From Cytophagales bacterium (GTDB taxonomy: Bacteria; Bacteroidota; Bacteroidia; Cytophagales; 172606-1), in contig JAUJNL010000095.1 in the NCBI GenBank assembly GCA_030448185.1, positions 1 through 32,265 of the forward strand: a DNA stretch of 32,265 nucleotides, in the 5' to 3' direction. Both the position numbers and the translations under genes were made by a program. Below are positions 19,317-27,682 of the stretch, piece after piece. Positions within the stretch are counted from its first letter, which is position 1; each line of letters starts with the position of its first letter. The notes under the pieces were generated by a model. The model was not told the origin of the DNA, ran no database searches, and saw only the letters and a program-made list of their open reading frames with translations.

Positions 19317-20681
19317 ATGAAAAAAAAAGAACCACTGATTGAGAGTAGCCGCCGAGAGGTAATGAAAAAGCTTGGTCTTGGAGCAGCCACCGGTATGTTT
19401 GGTATGTTGGGTGGGGCCTCTCCGGCCGAAGCACGTGACAGCAAAGTGCAGCAGCCGTATCAAAAAGGATTGCCCCCGCTGAAGATCAAAAGCGTAAAAG
19501 CCATTGCTACTGCACCTGCGGGTCCCAACCTGATTGTAGTAAAAGTAGAAACCAGTGAACCGGGATTGTACGGCTTAGGTTGCGCCACCTTCACCCAACG
19601 CGCAGCGGCGGTAGTAACGGCCATTGACAGCTACCTGAGTGAATTCTGCGTGGGCAAAGACGTAGACAATATTGAAGATATGTGGCACTCCACGTACGTA
19701 AGCTCTTACTGGCGTAATGGCCCGGTGCTCAATAATGCCTTAAGCGGGCTGGATCAGGCCCTGTGGGACATCAAAGGAAAGCGGGCCAATATGCCTTTAT
19801 ACCAGCTGCTGGGCGGAAAATGCCGCTTTGGGGTGGATACTTATGCCCATGCGAATGGCAATACACCCGAAGAACTAGCCGACAATGTGCAGAAGTTTAT
19901 ATCGGAAGGATTCCGGCACGTACGGATTCAGCAAGGAGGCTATGGTGCGGCGCATCTGGCGCAGAAGGCCGACTTCAAAGAAGCCAAGTTTGCGTCTGAA
20001 TCCGATGTGTTTATGGATCAGCGGGTGTATCTCAAATCAGTACCCAAGATGTTTGAGGTTGTGCGCAAAAGATGCGGCGAAGACGTAGAACTGCTGCACG
20101 ATATCCACGAACGGGTAGAGCCAATGGATGCCATCAATATGATTAAGAAACTAGAGGAGTACAGTCCGTTTTTTATCGAAGATCCGTTTTCACCTGAAAA
20201 CATGAAGTGGTTTAAAACCCTCCGGCAGACTACTTCCGTGCCGATTGCCATGGGCGAGCTGTTTAATAATATCAATGAATTTAAGGAGCCCATGGCCGAG
20301 CAGCTATTTGATTATATCCGGATTCACGTCTCACAGATCGGCGGCATCACTCCAGCCATGAAAGTAGCCCGGCTCGGAGAATGGTTTAATGTAAAAACGG
20401 CCTGGCATGGCCCTGGAGACGTTTCGCCGGTGGGTCATTCGGCCCATACGCATATGGACTTTGCCACCTGGAATTTTGGCATTCAGGAGGCAGGGCGATT
20501 CTCGGATAAGTTGCAGGAAGTTTTTCCGGGTTGCCCGACCCTAAAGAATGGCTATATGTTCGTGAATGAGGTTCCCGGCATCGGGGTAGATATCAACGAA
20601 AAACTGGCGGCCAAATACCCGATCAGCACCAAATCCAACTGGCAGGTACGCAAAAGAGACGGGACGAGTATCAGACCCTAA
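19317..20681 (+). CDS. Exported enolase-superfamily sugar-acid dehydratase, ManD/RspA-like
   Basis: A 454-aa member of the mandelate racemase/enolase superfamily, nearest to the D-mannonate/D-altronate dehydratase (ManD, RspA) group. Metal ligands are all visible: D262 in LLHDIHERVEP, E288 in FFIEDPF, E314 in IAMGELF. H264 (of DIHE) and H364 (WHGPGDVSPVGHSAHTH) sit where the ManD group has its catalytic histidines. The capping domain and barrel entry ALSGLDQALWDIKGKRANMP are at 141-160. The N-terminus carries a twin-arginine-like signal (SSRREVMKKLGLGAA, 10-24) ending near AEA, so export is predicted, although the cytoplasmic ManD enzymes lack this. Fully intact, unlike its paralogue at 12668. 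Reaction by family: loss of water from an aldonic or uronic-type acid to a 2-keto-3-deoxy acid. The exact sugar acid cannot be read from sequence. Confidence 0.88.
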   Translation: MKKKEPLIESSRREVMKKLGLGAATGMFGMLGGASPAEARDSKVQQPYQKGLPPLKIKSVKAIATAPAGPNLIVVKVETSEPGLYGLGCATFTQRAAAVVTAIDSYLSEFCVGKDVDNIEDMWHSTYVSSYWRNGPVLNNALSGLDQALWDIKGKRANMPLYQLLGGKCRFGVDTYAHANGNTPEELADNVQKFISEGFRHVRIQQGGYGAAHLAQKADFKEAKFASESDVFMDQRVYLKSVPKMFEVVRKRCGEDVELLHDIHERVEPMDAINMIKKLEEYSPFFIEDPFSPENMKWFKTLRQTTSVPIAMGELFNNINEFKEPMAEQLFDYIRIHVSQIGGITPAMKVARLGEWFNVKTAWHGPGDVSPVGHSAHTHMDFATWNFGIQEAGRFSDKLQEVFPGCPTLKNGYMFVNEVPGIGVDINEKLAAKYPISTKSNWQVRKRDGTSIRP

Positions 20682-20734
20682 GGAGGGCTATTACTTTGAA
20701 GAGGTAAAGCGATTGCTGCTTGACTTTTCATACT

Positions 20735-20848
20735 GGCACAAGTCTTAGCGCAGCGAGACTTGTGCCTCTAGATAAATGCCAGTCTCTGACTGGCAGGAAG
20801 TCGGGAGACTTCCTATTTATTGGTCAGCACAAGAAAAATTCTTGCGCC
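20735..20848. repeat. Array of four consecutive hairpins
   Basis: Immediately after the dehydratase gene four stem-loops stand in a row. 20735-20766: GGCACAAGTCT / AGACTTGTGCC, 11 bp perfect with a 10-nt loop. 20777-20795: TGCCAGTC-TCT-GACTGGCA, 8 bp perfect. 20796-20813: GGAAGTC-GGGA-GACTTCC, 7 bp perfect. 20827-20847: GCACAAGAA / TTCTTGCGC, 9 bp with one mismatch. ACAAGT and AAGTC words recur between stems, suggesting one palindromic unit that multiplied and diverged. Probably a REP/BIME-like extragenic element that may also stop transcription between the dehydratase and the next gene. Confidence 0.85.
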
Positions 20849-20911
20849 AGTAGTTGAAAACGGAGACAAAGCGGGATCAAACAAGTCTACTCCATTAGGT
20901 AAGGAACTTTC

Positions 20912-21900
20912 ATGAAAAAAGTTGACCTGATTTTTTATTTATTTACTGGCTTGACCATTGCGGCATTTACCTCAGTAAACTTTCCGCGGGCCGACATTTC
21001 AAACGGATTGATCCAGGCCCGGCTCTATCTGCCAGACTCAAAGCAAGGATATTACCGCGGAACCCGTTTCGACTGGTCAGGCGTAATTGCCAGCCTCCGA
21101 TATAAAGGGCACCAGTACTTCGGGCAATGGTTTGATACCTACAATCCCACCTCCATGATGCCATCACCGGCCCCGTCGAAGCATTTGTACCCATAGGATA
21201 CGAAGAAGCAAAGCCGGGAGACAACTTCGTTATTATTGGCGTAGGCGCCCTCCGCAAGCCGATGAATCCAAATACTATTTTGCCAATCCGTACCAAATTA
21301 CCAATGCTGGTCAATGGACGGTAGAAGCGGCAAAAAGGACTACGTAACATTTGTGCACCAACTGACCAATGCAGCCGGCTATTCCTATACGTATCAAAAG
21401 ACCGTTCGCCTCTCCAAAGGAAAACCCGAAATGGTACTGGAGCATCGCCTCAAAAAATACCGGCCAGCGTACCATTGCAACCAGTATGTATAATCATAAT
21501 TTCTTCGTGATGGATGGACAACCCACCGGGCCGGAAATACTTACCACCTTTCCCTTCAAGATCCAAACCGACAGCTTGGGCAGCGAAGGTCTGGCAGAGG
21601 TCAGGGGCAAGCAAATAGTCTACTTGCGGGAGTTGCAGAAAGGAGAGCACGTATATAGCAAGGGGCTACGGGGATTCGGCGGCAGTGCCAAAGATTACGA
21701 TATAAAAATTGAGAACCGCAGGACTGGTGCCGGGGTGAGAATTACGGGTGATCAACCCTTATCAAAAATAGTATTCTGGGCTTCGTCTACCACCTCCATG
21801 TCCTGAACCTTATATTGCGCTGCGGGTCGATCCTGGTCAGGAGTTTCAATGGAAAATTAACTACGAATTTTACGCTCCTCCTGGCGCGGCGGCGAAATAA
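20912..21900 (+). pseudogene. Exported protein of unknown function, possibly galactose-mutarotase-like, frameshifted
   Basis: An intact version would be about 325 aa. A signal peptide (MKKVDLIFYLFTGLTIAAFT) is followed by the beta-rich sequence GLIQARLYLPDSKQGYYRGT and RFDWSGVIASLRYKGHQYFG. Across later frames it reads HDAITGPVEAFVPIGYEEAK, GDNFVIIGVGALRKP and TYQKTVRLSKGKPEMVLEH, then YNHNFFVMDGQPTGPEILT, and finishes DPGQEFQWKINYEFYAPPG. Breaks are at about 21150, 21255, an A-run one short at 21332-21336, an A-run one long at 21452-21457, and near 21797. The DWSG...Y.GH.Y start and the Y-N-H-N-F-F block resemble aldose-epimerase-like beta-sandwich proteins seen near sugar dehydrogenases, but I cannot name the family with certainty. 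It lies between the dehydratase and the PQQ dehydrogenase, fitting a carbohydrate role. Confidence 0.72.
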
Positions 21901-22080
21901 GCGGGTTGATTAAGCGTACCGTAGCTAACCTTGCGGGCTCTACAGGAAACTTGTTAGTTTTTACCCATACGTAATTACCTCTACTGAAAGAATTATAAAA
22001 TGGCTTTCAGGTAATTGTTTTGTATTCGGCGACTTTACCCATTATCCATTTTCATTTGTTTTGTCCATTAACTTACCTGC

Positions 22081-24266
22081 ATGAAATATTCCTGCCGCCC
22101 TTGCTTATGGTTCTGCCGTTCTGGCAAGCTGCAACCATCAGGATCAGAAAAAGAGCAGTGGCGACGTGCAGCCATATCAGGATTGGCCGGCCTACGGCGG
22201 CAATAAGGCCGGCAACCGCTATTCCACGCTGCAGCAGATCAATATCGGCAATGTCCAAAATCTGCGGGTAGCCTGGACCTACAATGCGGCCGAAGATGCT
22301 GATGAAAATAAAAACCGGCCAGGCCATGGAAATCCAATGCCAACCCATCGTGGTCAAAGGGATTCTCTACACGGCACTACGCCCACGCTGAAAGCCTTTG
22401 CCCTGCAGGCTGCTACCGGCAAGCAGCTCTGGAAACGGATCCGTTTAAGGATAAAGAGCCCCGGTACCATTCAAACAGGGGTTGATGTATTGGGAGGATG
22501 GCAATGATAAACGGATTATTTATACGGCGGCTGGCCCGACTATTTACGCACTGAACGCCTTAACTGGGGAGCCGATTACCAGTTTTGGCACGAATGGCGA
22601 AGTAGATTTGCACGAAGGACTAGACGAAAATCTGGATCATGATGTAAAAGACCTCTCTGTAACGGCTACTCTCCGGGGGTTATCTATAAAGATATTCTGG
22701 TTATGGGTTCGTCGGTATCCGAGTTTGGCGATGCCGCCCGAGGCCATATCCGGGGCTTTGACGTACGCACGGGGAAGCTTCGGTGGATTTTCCACACCAT
22801 ACCTCATCCGGGTGAAGTGGGTTATGACACCTGGCCGGAAGATGCCTACAAAAATATAGGCGGTGCTAATGCCTGGAGTGGCATGGTGCTGGACGAAAAG
22901 CGAGGTATCGTGTACACCGGCACTGGCTCTGCTTCGTTTGATTTCTACGGGGGCAACCGGCCCGGGCAAACCTGTTTGCCAATTGCATACTGGCCCTTAA
23001 TGCCGAAACGGGTAAACGGGTGTGGCACTTTCAGACGGTACACCACGACCTGTGGGACCGGGATCTGCCCTGTCCGCCTAACCTCGTCACCGTAACTCAT
23101 AATGGACACAAAGTGGATGCAGTGGCCCAGGCCACCAAAGACGGATTAATTTTTCTGCTCGACCGGGAAACGGGTACTCCGCTGTTTCCGGTAGAAGAAA
23201 GGCCGGTACCCGTTTCTGGTGGTTTACCGGGAGAACAACCCTGGCCCACCCAGCCTTTTCCAACACAGCCTGCCCCTTTTGCCCGTCAGGTATTTACGGA
23301 AGCCGACATCACGGACCTTTCACCGGAAGCGCATGCCTTTGTAAAGGAGCGCCTGATGAAAACCGTTCGAAACAAATATATGCTCCCTAGCCTGGAAGGC
23401 ACTTTGTTTTATGGCTTGGGTGGGGGCGCCGAATGGAGGTAATGCCGCCGATCCGGAGGGCATTCTCTATCAGAACTCCAATGAGATGGTCTGGGATTTG
23501 AAAATGATGGATATGGCTACGCGCAACCAGGAAGTAGCCTCGCGGGGAAAAAATCTTTACCAAACCAACTGTGTCTCCTGCCATGGGCTAGATCGAAAGG
23601 AAGCGGGCCGGCGTATCAAGCCTGGTTAATATTGGTGACCGGCTTACCAGAGAGCAAATTCATGCTACCATCAAAGGGGTAAGGGCCGCATGCCGGCATT
23701 TGCCCACCTCACTAACCGGGACCGTAATGCCCTGGTCAGGTATTTACTTAATCCGGATAGTGAGCCAACCGCCTCTCCTGAACACGGGGAAGCTCCTGTG
23801 GCTGTTGCCTCGCAAAAGCTAAGTTTCCCTATGAGCCGCCTTATGTAAAAAACAACGGTTGGGAAAAGTTCTTTGATCCGGATGGGTACCCGGCCGTGAA
23901 GCCCCCGTGGGGCACGCTTAATGCGATTGACCTGAACACAAGTAGAATACCTATGGAAAGTACGCCTGGGCGAATTTCCGGAGTTAACCAAAAAAGGCAT
24001 ACCCCAGACGGGTACCGAAAGTTACGGCGGCCCGGTGGTAACCGCCGGCGGCCTGTTGTTTATTGGCGCCACTAAAGATGAGCGGTTCCGGGCTTTTGAT
24101 ACAAAAACCGGTAAAGTGGTATGGGAATATCAGCTGCCCGGCTGGTGGCTTTGCTACGCCGATTACCTATCAGGTGAATGGCAAACAATACGTAGTCATT
24201 GCCGCCGGTGGGGTTAAAAACGGACATAAACCCGGTGGTTGGTATATGGCTTTTACACTCCTTAAT
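22081..24266 (+). pseudogene. PQQ-dependent dehydrogenase (glucose-dehydrogenase type) with c-type heme site, frameshifted
   Basis: A repaired protein would be about 720 aa. It has a lipoprotein-like start ending VLASCNHQDQ (so probably anchored outside the cytoplasm), then the quinoprotein opening DWPAYGGNKAGNRYSTLQQI. Eight-bladed propeller repeats follow, including TPTLKAFALQAATGKQLWK, IIYTAAGPTIYALNALTGEP, GHIRGFDVRTGKLRWIFHTI, VWHFQTVHHDLWDRDLPCPP and DGLIFLLDRETGTPLFPV. A heme c site CVSCH lies at about 23572-23586 within an inserted cytochrome segment. The C-terminal blades are DERFRAFDTKTGKVVWEYQL and VNGKQYVVIAAGGVKNGHKP. At least ten indels interrupt it, yet the reconstructed sequence is well conserved. 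Known role of the family: oxidation of aldoses to lactones/acids with electrons to the respiratory chain. It would supply acids for the dehydratases upstream (inference). The 3' end touches the convergent sulfotransferase stop, and the exact stop is uncertain. Confidence 0.88.
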
Positions 24267-25185
24267 CAGCTGATAGTCCAGAGGAGCTTTCGCTTACTAA
24301 TTCCTGCTGTTCGACTTGAATTTGTGCCAACGCTGCTTGCAGTCTTTCCACTTCCCGCTCCAGTTGTCTGACTCTAAACCAGTCACGAAAAGCCTGATTG
24401 TAGTCATTGTCCATCTCCCCCGGATGAAATGATCCCGTATATCTGCCCAGTTGCCACTCCCTGGTATTTAACTCCTCAAAAATTTGAATTGCCTGGGGAA
24501 AGTATTGATTGATTACGGCAGGATAATGAGACTGGGCTACTCGTTTATGAAACAATGTAGGTTCATAAATATCGCCCTCAGGCATAGCAAGGTCAATATT
24601 AAATTTGCGGTTAATGGTATCAATGAAGGAGTCCGTCTGAGAAGTAATACTGGAAGCACTGGCTACCAAACAACGCTCCGGGAATCTGTCATAAAACTCG
24701 ATCAGTTTCTGGTTATAGTGCATCCATACTTTAATAGCCAGTTCTGGTTGTTCCACGAAAATTTCATCGCCCCGGCGATAAATGGAATCGACCACTTCCC
24801 AAGGGGCACGGTACAGGAGTAAGAACCGGGCTTCTGGAAGTTGCCTGGCCCAGAAGTTCAAAAACAGCGTGGTTCGTGGGTCTTTCCATCCCCAGACAGC
24901 ATCATCCGTATGACGGTTGATCAACTCGCTTGCTTCGGTCAGGTAGGGTTCTCTAACGGTAATATCATCACGCAAGGTCCAGCCTACCGGATGGATATGT
25001 TGCGACCTGAACACTGCTTCGTGAAAGCCAACAATATCCAGGTCTTCAAAAAAGCCTCTGATATTTCCATGCCCGGGAGCCATTAGCTTTTGACCAATGT
25101 TTAATCCGGCACTCTTCAACAGAGAGGCAGTAAAAGACGTACCGGAACGTGGCATACCGGTGATTACGATGATAGCTTTTTTCAT
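24262..25185 (-). CDS. Sulfotransferase-family protein with C-terminal coiled coil
   Basis: A 307-aa protein of the P-loop PAPS-dependent sulfotransferase family. The 5'-phosphosulfate-binding loop is ITGMPRSGTSFTASLL at about 8-23. The 3'-phosphate-binding region is YRAPWEVVDSIYRR at 125-138. Between them are GFFEDLD and WGWKDPRTTLFL, typical of the group that includes bacterial carbohydrate and glycosyltransferase-linked sulfotransferases. The last 35 or so residues (RVRQLEREVERLQAALAQIQ) form a predicted coiled coil not needed for catalysis, perhaps for dimerisation. No signal peptide, so cytoplasmic. The frame is fully intact although both neighbours are riddled with indels. It is convergent with the PQQ dehydrogenase gene, and its acceptor cannot be inferred. 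A transferred sulfotransferase brought in with the adjacent transposase debris is possible. Confidence 0.82.
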   Translation of the reverse strand: MKKAIIVITGMPRSGTSFTASLLKSAGLNIGQKLMAPGHGNIRGFFEDLDIVGFHEAVFRSQHIHPVGWTLRDDITVREPYLTEASELINRHTDDAVWGWKDPRTTLFLNFWARQLPEARFLLLYRAPWEVVDSIYRRGDEIFVEQPELAIKVWMHYNQKLIEFYDRFPERCLVASASSITSQTDSFIDTINRKFNIDLAMPEGDIYEPTLFHKRVAQSHYPAVINQYFPQAIQIFEELNTREWQLGRYTGSFHPGEMDNDYNQAFRDWFRVRQLEREVERLQAALAQIQVEQQELVSESSSGLSAD

Positions 25186-25310
25186 TCTTATAGGGCCTGA
25201 TTTTATTAATTTTTACTAACGCTGTGCGTGAGGTTATGTTTACTATTTTTGCTGTGGTGCTCCCCAGTAGCAGGACTAAAAACCCAATGAGCTAAGGTGT
25301 AAAAATGTTT

Positions 25311-26159
25311 TCAGGTTCGGGTTATATTTTGCACTTTTTGTAGCAGGTGTTTTTCCTTTAGCTGAAAATACACTTCTGCCGGGGTGAATCTGGCCAGATG
25401 CTGATGGGGCCTTTGGGTGTTGTAAAACTGAAAATAAGTTTCCAGTCCTGCAAACAGACTCTGCCCATCTGAGTAGCTTTTTAAGTACACATCTTCGTAC
25501 TTGACCCTACGCCAGAGTCTTTCAATAAACACGTTATCAGTGGCTCGGATCCCAGATCAAGCTCTGGTTTGAGATCCGCCTTTGCCGTCCATGGAAACAA
25601 GCAGGTTCTTATCCAGCAGTGTGTCAACAAAAGCATCACTAGTGAACGGCACGCCCTGATCGGTGTTGAAGATGTGGGGCTTGCCGAACCGGTCAAGTGC
25701 TGTCTGCAAAGCCTTCACGCAAAAACTGCTTTCCATGCTGTTAGACAACTCCCAGGAGAGCACGTACCTTGAGTACTCCGATGCTCAGGATGGGCAGGTC
25801 CATCCATTACCGTTACCAGATAGAGAAAACCACTCCGCATGGGAACATAAGTAATGTCGGAGGACCACACCTGGTTGACCTGATTAACGACTATGTTCCT
25901 AAGCAGGTAAGGCTATTTCTTATGGGCTTTATTGGCTTTACTTAAGTCAGGCTTAGGATAAATAGCCGTCAGTCCCATTAGCCGCATGGACCTGCCACAG
26001 CGTGTGCATCTGGGTCCAGTCTTCTTACCCGCTTTTCATTAACTGCTTCTCCTGCCCGTCTGAGCAGATCACTCATCATCCGGTAACCAGCAAAAGGCGT
26101 CTTTAAATACTGCTCGTCGATCTGGCGCATCACCGACCAGCAGACGATGTCAGCATCGG
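25311..26159 (-). pseudogene. IS3-family transposase OrfB (rve/DDE integrase), degraded
   Basis: The reading order on the minus strand recovers a typical IS3 OrfB without its N-terminus: VMRQIDEQYLKTPFAGYRMM, DLLRRAGEAVNEKRVRRL, MRLMGLTAIYPKPDLSKANK, a TAG stop after KAHKK, then VVNQVNQVWSSDITYVPMRS with the first catalytic Asp. It goes on with ALDRFGKPHIFNTDQGVPFT (second Asp) and FIERLWRRVKYEDVYLKSY (catalytic Glu) to the normal C-terminus NTQRPHQHLARFTPAEVYF. At least four frame breaks and one in-frame stop make it inactive. No OrfA is found upstream; another transposase fragment lies there instead. GGTGTAAAAATGTTTTC at about 25295-25311 may be close to the element's 3' terminal repeat, but I cannot pair it with a 5' end. 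Confidence 0.88.
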
Positions 26160-26165
26160 GTCCGG

Positions 26166-26474
26166 AAGTAACCTAGACCAGGGGTATGTTTACCGGCCTT
26201 GCTGATAAAACTCGGATCAAAAGCCCAAACTCGTTCCCGGCTCGTGTACTGACTAATGAGCAAGAAATTGAACTGCTTAAAATCAAAGCCTTTACTAAAC
26301 CAGTACCCGGTAACTTACTGCACGCCGCACTCCTTGCCGGCACAGGTTCTCAAACGTGTAACGGCCTCTCAAGCCGAGCCATACCAGGACCAACTCCACT
26401 AAAAATTCCCACTGCCATTTGCCTACCTGACTCATTTTGGCCAATATTGATCGAGTGCGTGTTTCTACGCTCAT
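26166..26474 (-). pseudogene. N-terminal fragment of a DDE transposase (IS4-like group), truncated
   Basis: From ATG 26474 the minus strand reads MSVETRTRSILAKMSQVGKW then QWEFLVELVLVWLGLRGRYT and FENLCRQGVR. After a one-base slip near 26300 it continues YWFSKGFDFKQFNFLLISQY, RVWAFDPSFISKAGKHTPGL and GYF before losing similarity. The GRYTFENLCRQG block and the AFDPSFISKAGKHTPG block (with the first catalytic Asp) match my memory of IS4-like transposases common in Cytophagales, normally about 400 aa. Only the first 105 or so residues remain. The break coincides with the start of the IS3-type remnant, so this is one transposon cut by, or fused to, another. No terminal repeats identified. Confidence 0.7.
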
Positions 26475-26637
26475 GGGGTAAAAGTTCTGGTTTGTTCTCG
26501 CAACTCAAACCTACGCTTTTACCCTTTTGGTTGAGTCCCTTGCTAAGATGCTTATCCTTCAAAACCCTTTCGTACTATTGATTGATAGAATATATGTAGA
26601 AATATTAAAAAAAAATTTATGTTTGCAGTCAGTCTCC

Positions 26638-26718
26638 GTCCACGTGGTGAAACTGGTAGACACGCCATCTTGAGGGGGTGGTGCCGCAAGGTGTAGGAGT
26701 TCGACTCTCTCGTGGACA
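26638..26718 (+). tRNA. tRNA-Leu (anticodon GAG)
   Basis: Cloverleaf: acceptor GTCCACG (26638-26644) pairs with CGTGGAC (26711-26717), with discriminator A at 26718. The D-arm is TGGTGAAACTGGTAGACA. The anticodon stem CCATC/GGTGG encloses loop TTGAGGG, giving anticodon GAG. A long class II variable arm (TGCCGCAAGGTGT) confirms leucine. CCA is not encoded. The T-arm AGGAG-TTCGACT-CTCT is one base short on its 3' strand (CTCCT is expected), so the fifth pair cannot form without borrowing from the acceptor stem. This looks like a one-base deletion in CC: either the gene is damaged or the consensus is wrong here. Confidence 0.92.
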
Positions 26719-26735
26719 CATATTTTAAAGTTAAA

Positions 26736-26770
26736 GGCTCTGTAAATCAAGCATTTACGGAGCCTTTTTT
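26736..26770 (+). terminator. Intrinsic terminator of tRNA-Leu
   Basis: GGCTCTGTAAAT at 26736-26747 and ATTTACGGAGCC at 26753-26764 form a 12-bp stem with one U-G pair and a 5-nt loop, followed directly by six T. It lies 17 bases after the tRNA end, the classical layout. Confidence 0.93.
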
Positions 26771-26774
26771 GCCT

Positions 26775-26798
26775 TAGGTCAAGTGATAGGTCAAGTTA
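26775..26798 (+). repeat. Tandem 12-bp direct repeat next to the tRNA terminator
   Basis: TAGGTCAAGTGA (26775-26786) is followed without a gap by TAGGTCAAGTTA (26787-26798), and then TAGGA. Ten of 12 bases are identical with the last T/A also shared. Its position just beyond a tRNA gene, at the edge of an AT-rich segment, suggests arm-type binding sites of a lost integrase (inference). No integrase gene is in the window. Confidence 0.55.
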
Positions 26799-26991
26799 GG
26801 ATTCTTTCAAATTCCCATCTTATTAATAGTTAACCCAAAGTTTAAGAAACTGATGCCAAGGCTTACAAGTTACTTGTTTGCACGTCTAGAAGCGTAACAG
26901 CAAATTTTGATGACAAAAAAGCCTTTTTACTGAAAAGGGCTACAACAGACAATAACGGTTCATAGCAGAGAGTTCAAATGGGGCTTTTTTG

Positions 26992-27614
26992 ATGTTCAGT
27001 CTCTGGAGTTTCACCAACAAGATTTTATTACGGGTTTTTTTTAGTAAAATTCCAGGATTCAGGTCCCCAGGAGTAGTAGATCACGCGGATCATACTATTA
27101 CTACAGCCAGTGTTCCAAACAAAATAATAGCCAAGTCCCGCTTCTTTATCCACGTCAAGTCCGGTCTTATTGCTTTTAATGCTCTTGCAGATATACCTAA
27201 GGCGGTATTCTTTAACAGGTTTGTAGAAATTTTTAAAGAATCCTATCAAAATTTCATGGTAGAAGCGGTTATCTATTCAATTGATGAAGAATATAAATTT
27301 TATGAAACCATTAAGACTTTTAATACAATAGAAAAGATAAAATCAACACATCCTTCTAATCCAAGATTTAGACATAAGTGGAAGGATATTGATGAGAGAA
27401 TGAAAAGGTGGAATGTAGCCAATTACAGTGAATCGTTTCAGACTAACCCTAGAGAGATGGGAGCATTAACATAGATGATGAGATCCTGGAGAGTAAAATA
27501 TTAATGGCTGATGATGGCTATGAATTGACTCGTGTTACAGGCACAGTTAATGACAGATCGGTTACCATCAACACCAGTGATAATCCTATCAGTCAAGAAT
27601 TGCAACAGACGTAG
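26992..27614 (+). pseudogene. DUF4747-like protein fragment, frameshifted
   Basis: A frame opens at ATG 26992. From about 27040 it reads convincingly as protein: KIIAKSRFFIHVKSGLIAFN, VFFNRFVEIFKESYQNFMVE and AVIYSIDEEYKFYETIKTFN, then IEKIKSTHPSNPRFRHKWKD and IDERMKRWNVANYSESFQTN. One slip near 27465 joins it to NIDDEILESKILMADDGYEL, RVTGTVNDRSVTINTSDNPI and SQELQQT before the TAG at 27612-27614. The pattern (a phage/defence-associated protein with an ITxPNP-like middle block and a C-terminal strand-rich tail) recalls DUF4747, but I hold that name loosely. About 90 N-terminal residues of the expected 280 are missing or unreadable. AT-rich and unlike the DNA to the left, so probably transferred. 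The next gene starts 69 bp downstream on the same strand. Confidence 0.5.
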
Positions 27615-27682
27615 TTGAACCAACGGTCAATTCTTTCTGGTTTATATGCTAGAATAACAGATATTTTCAATAGATTTAAATA

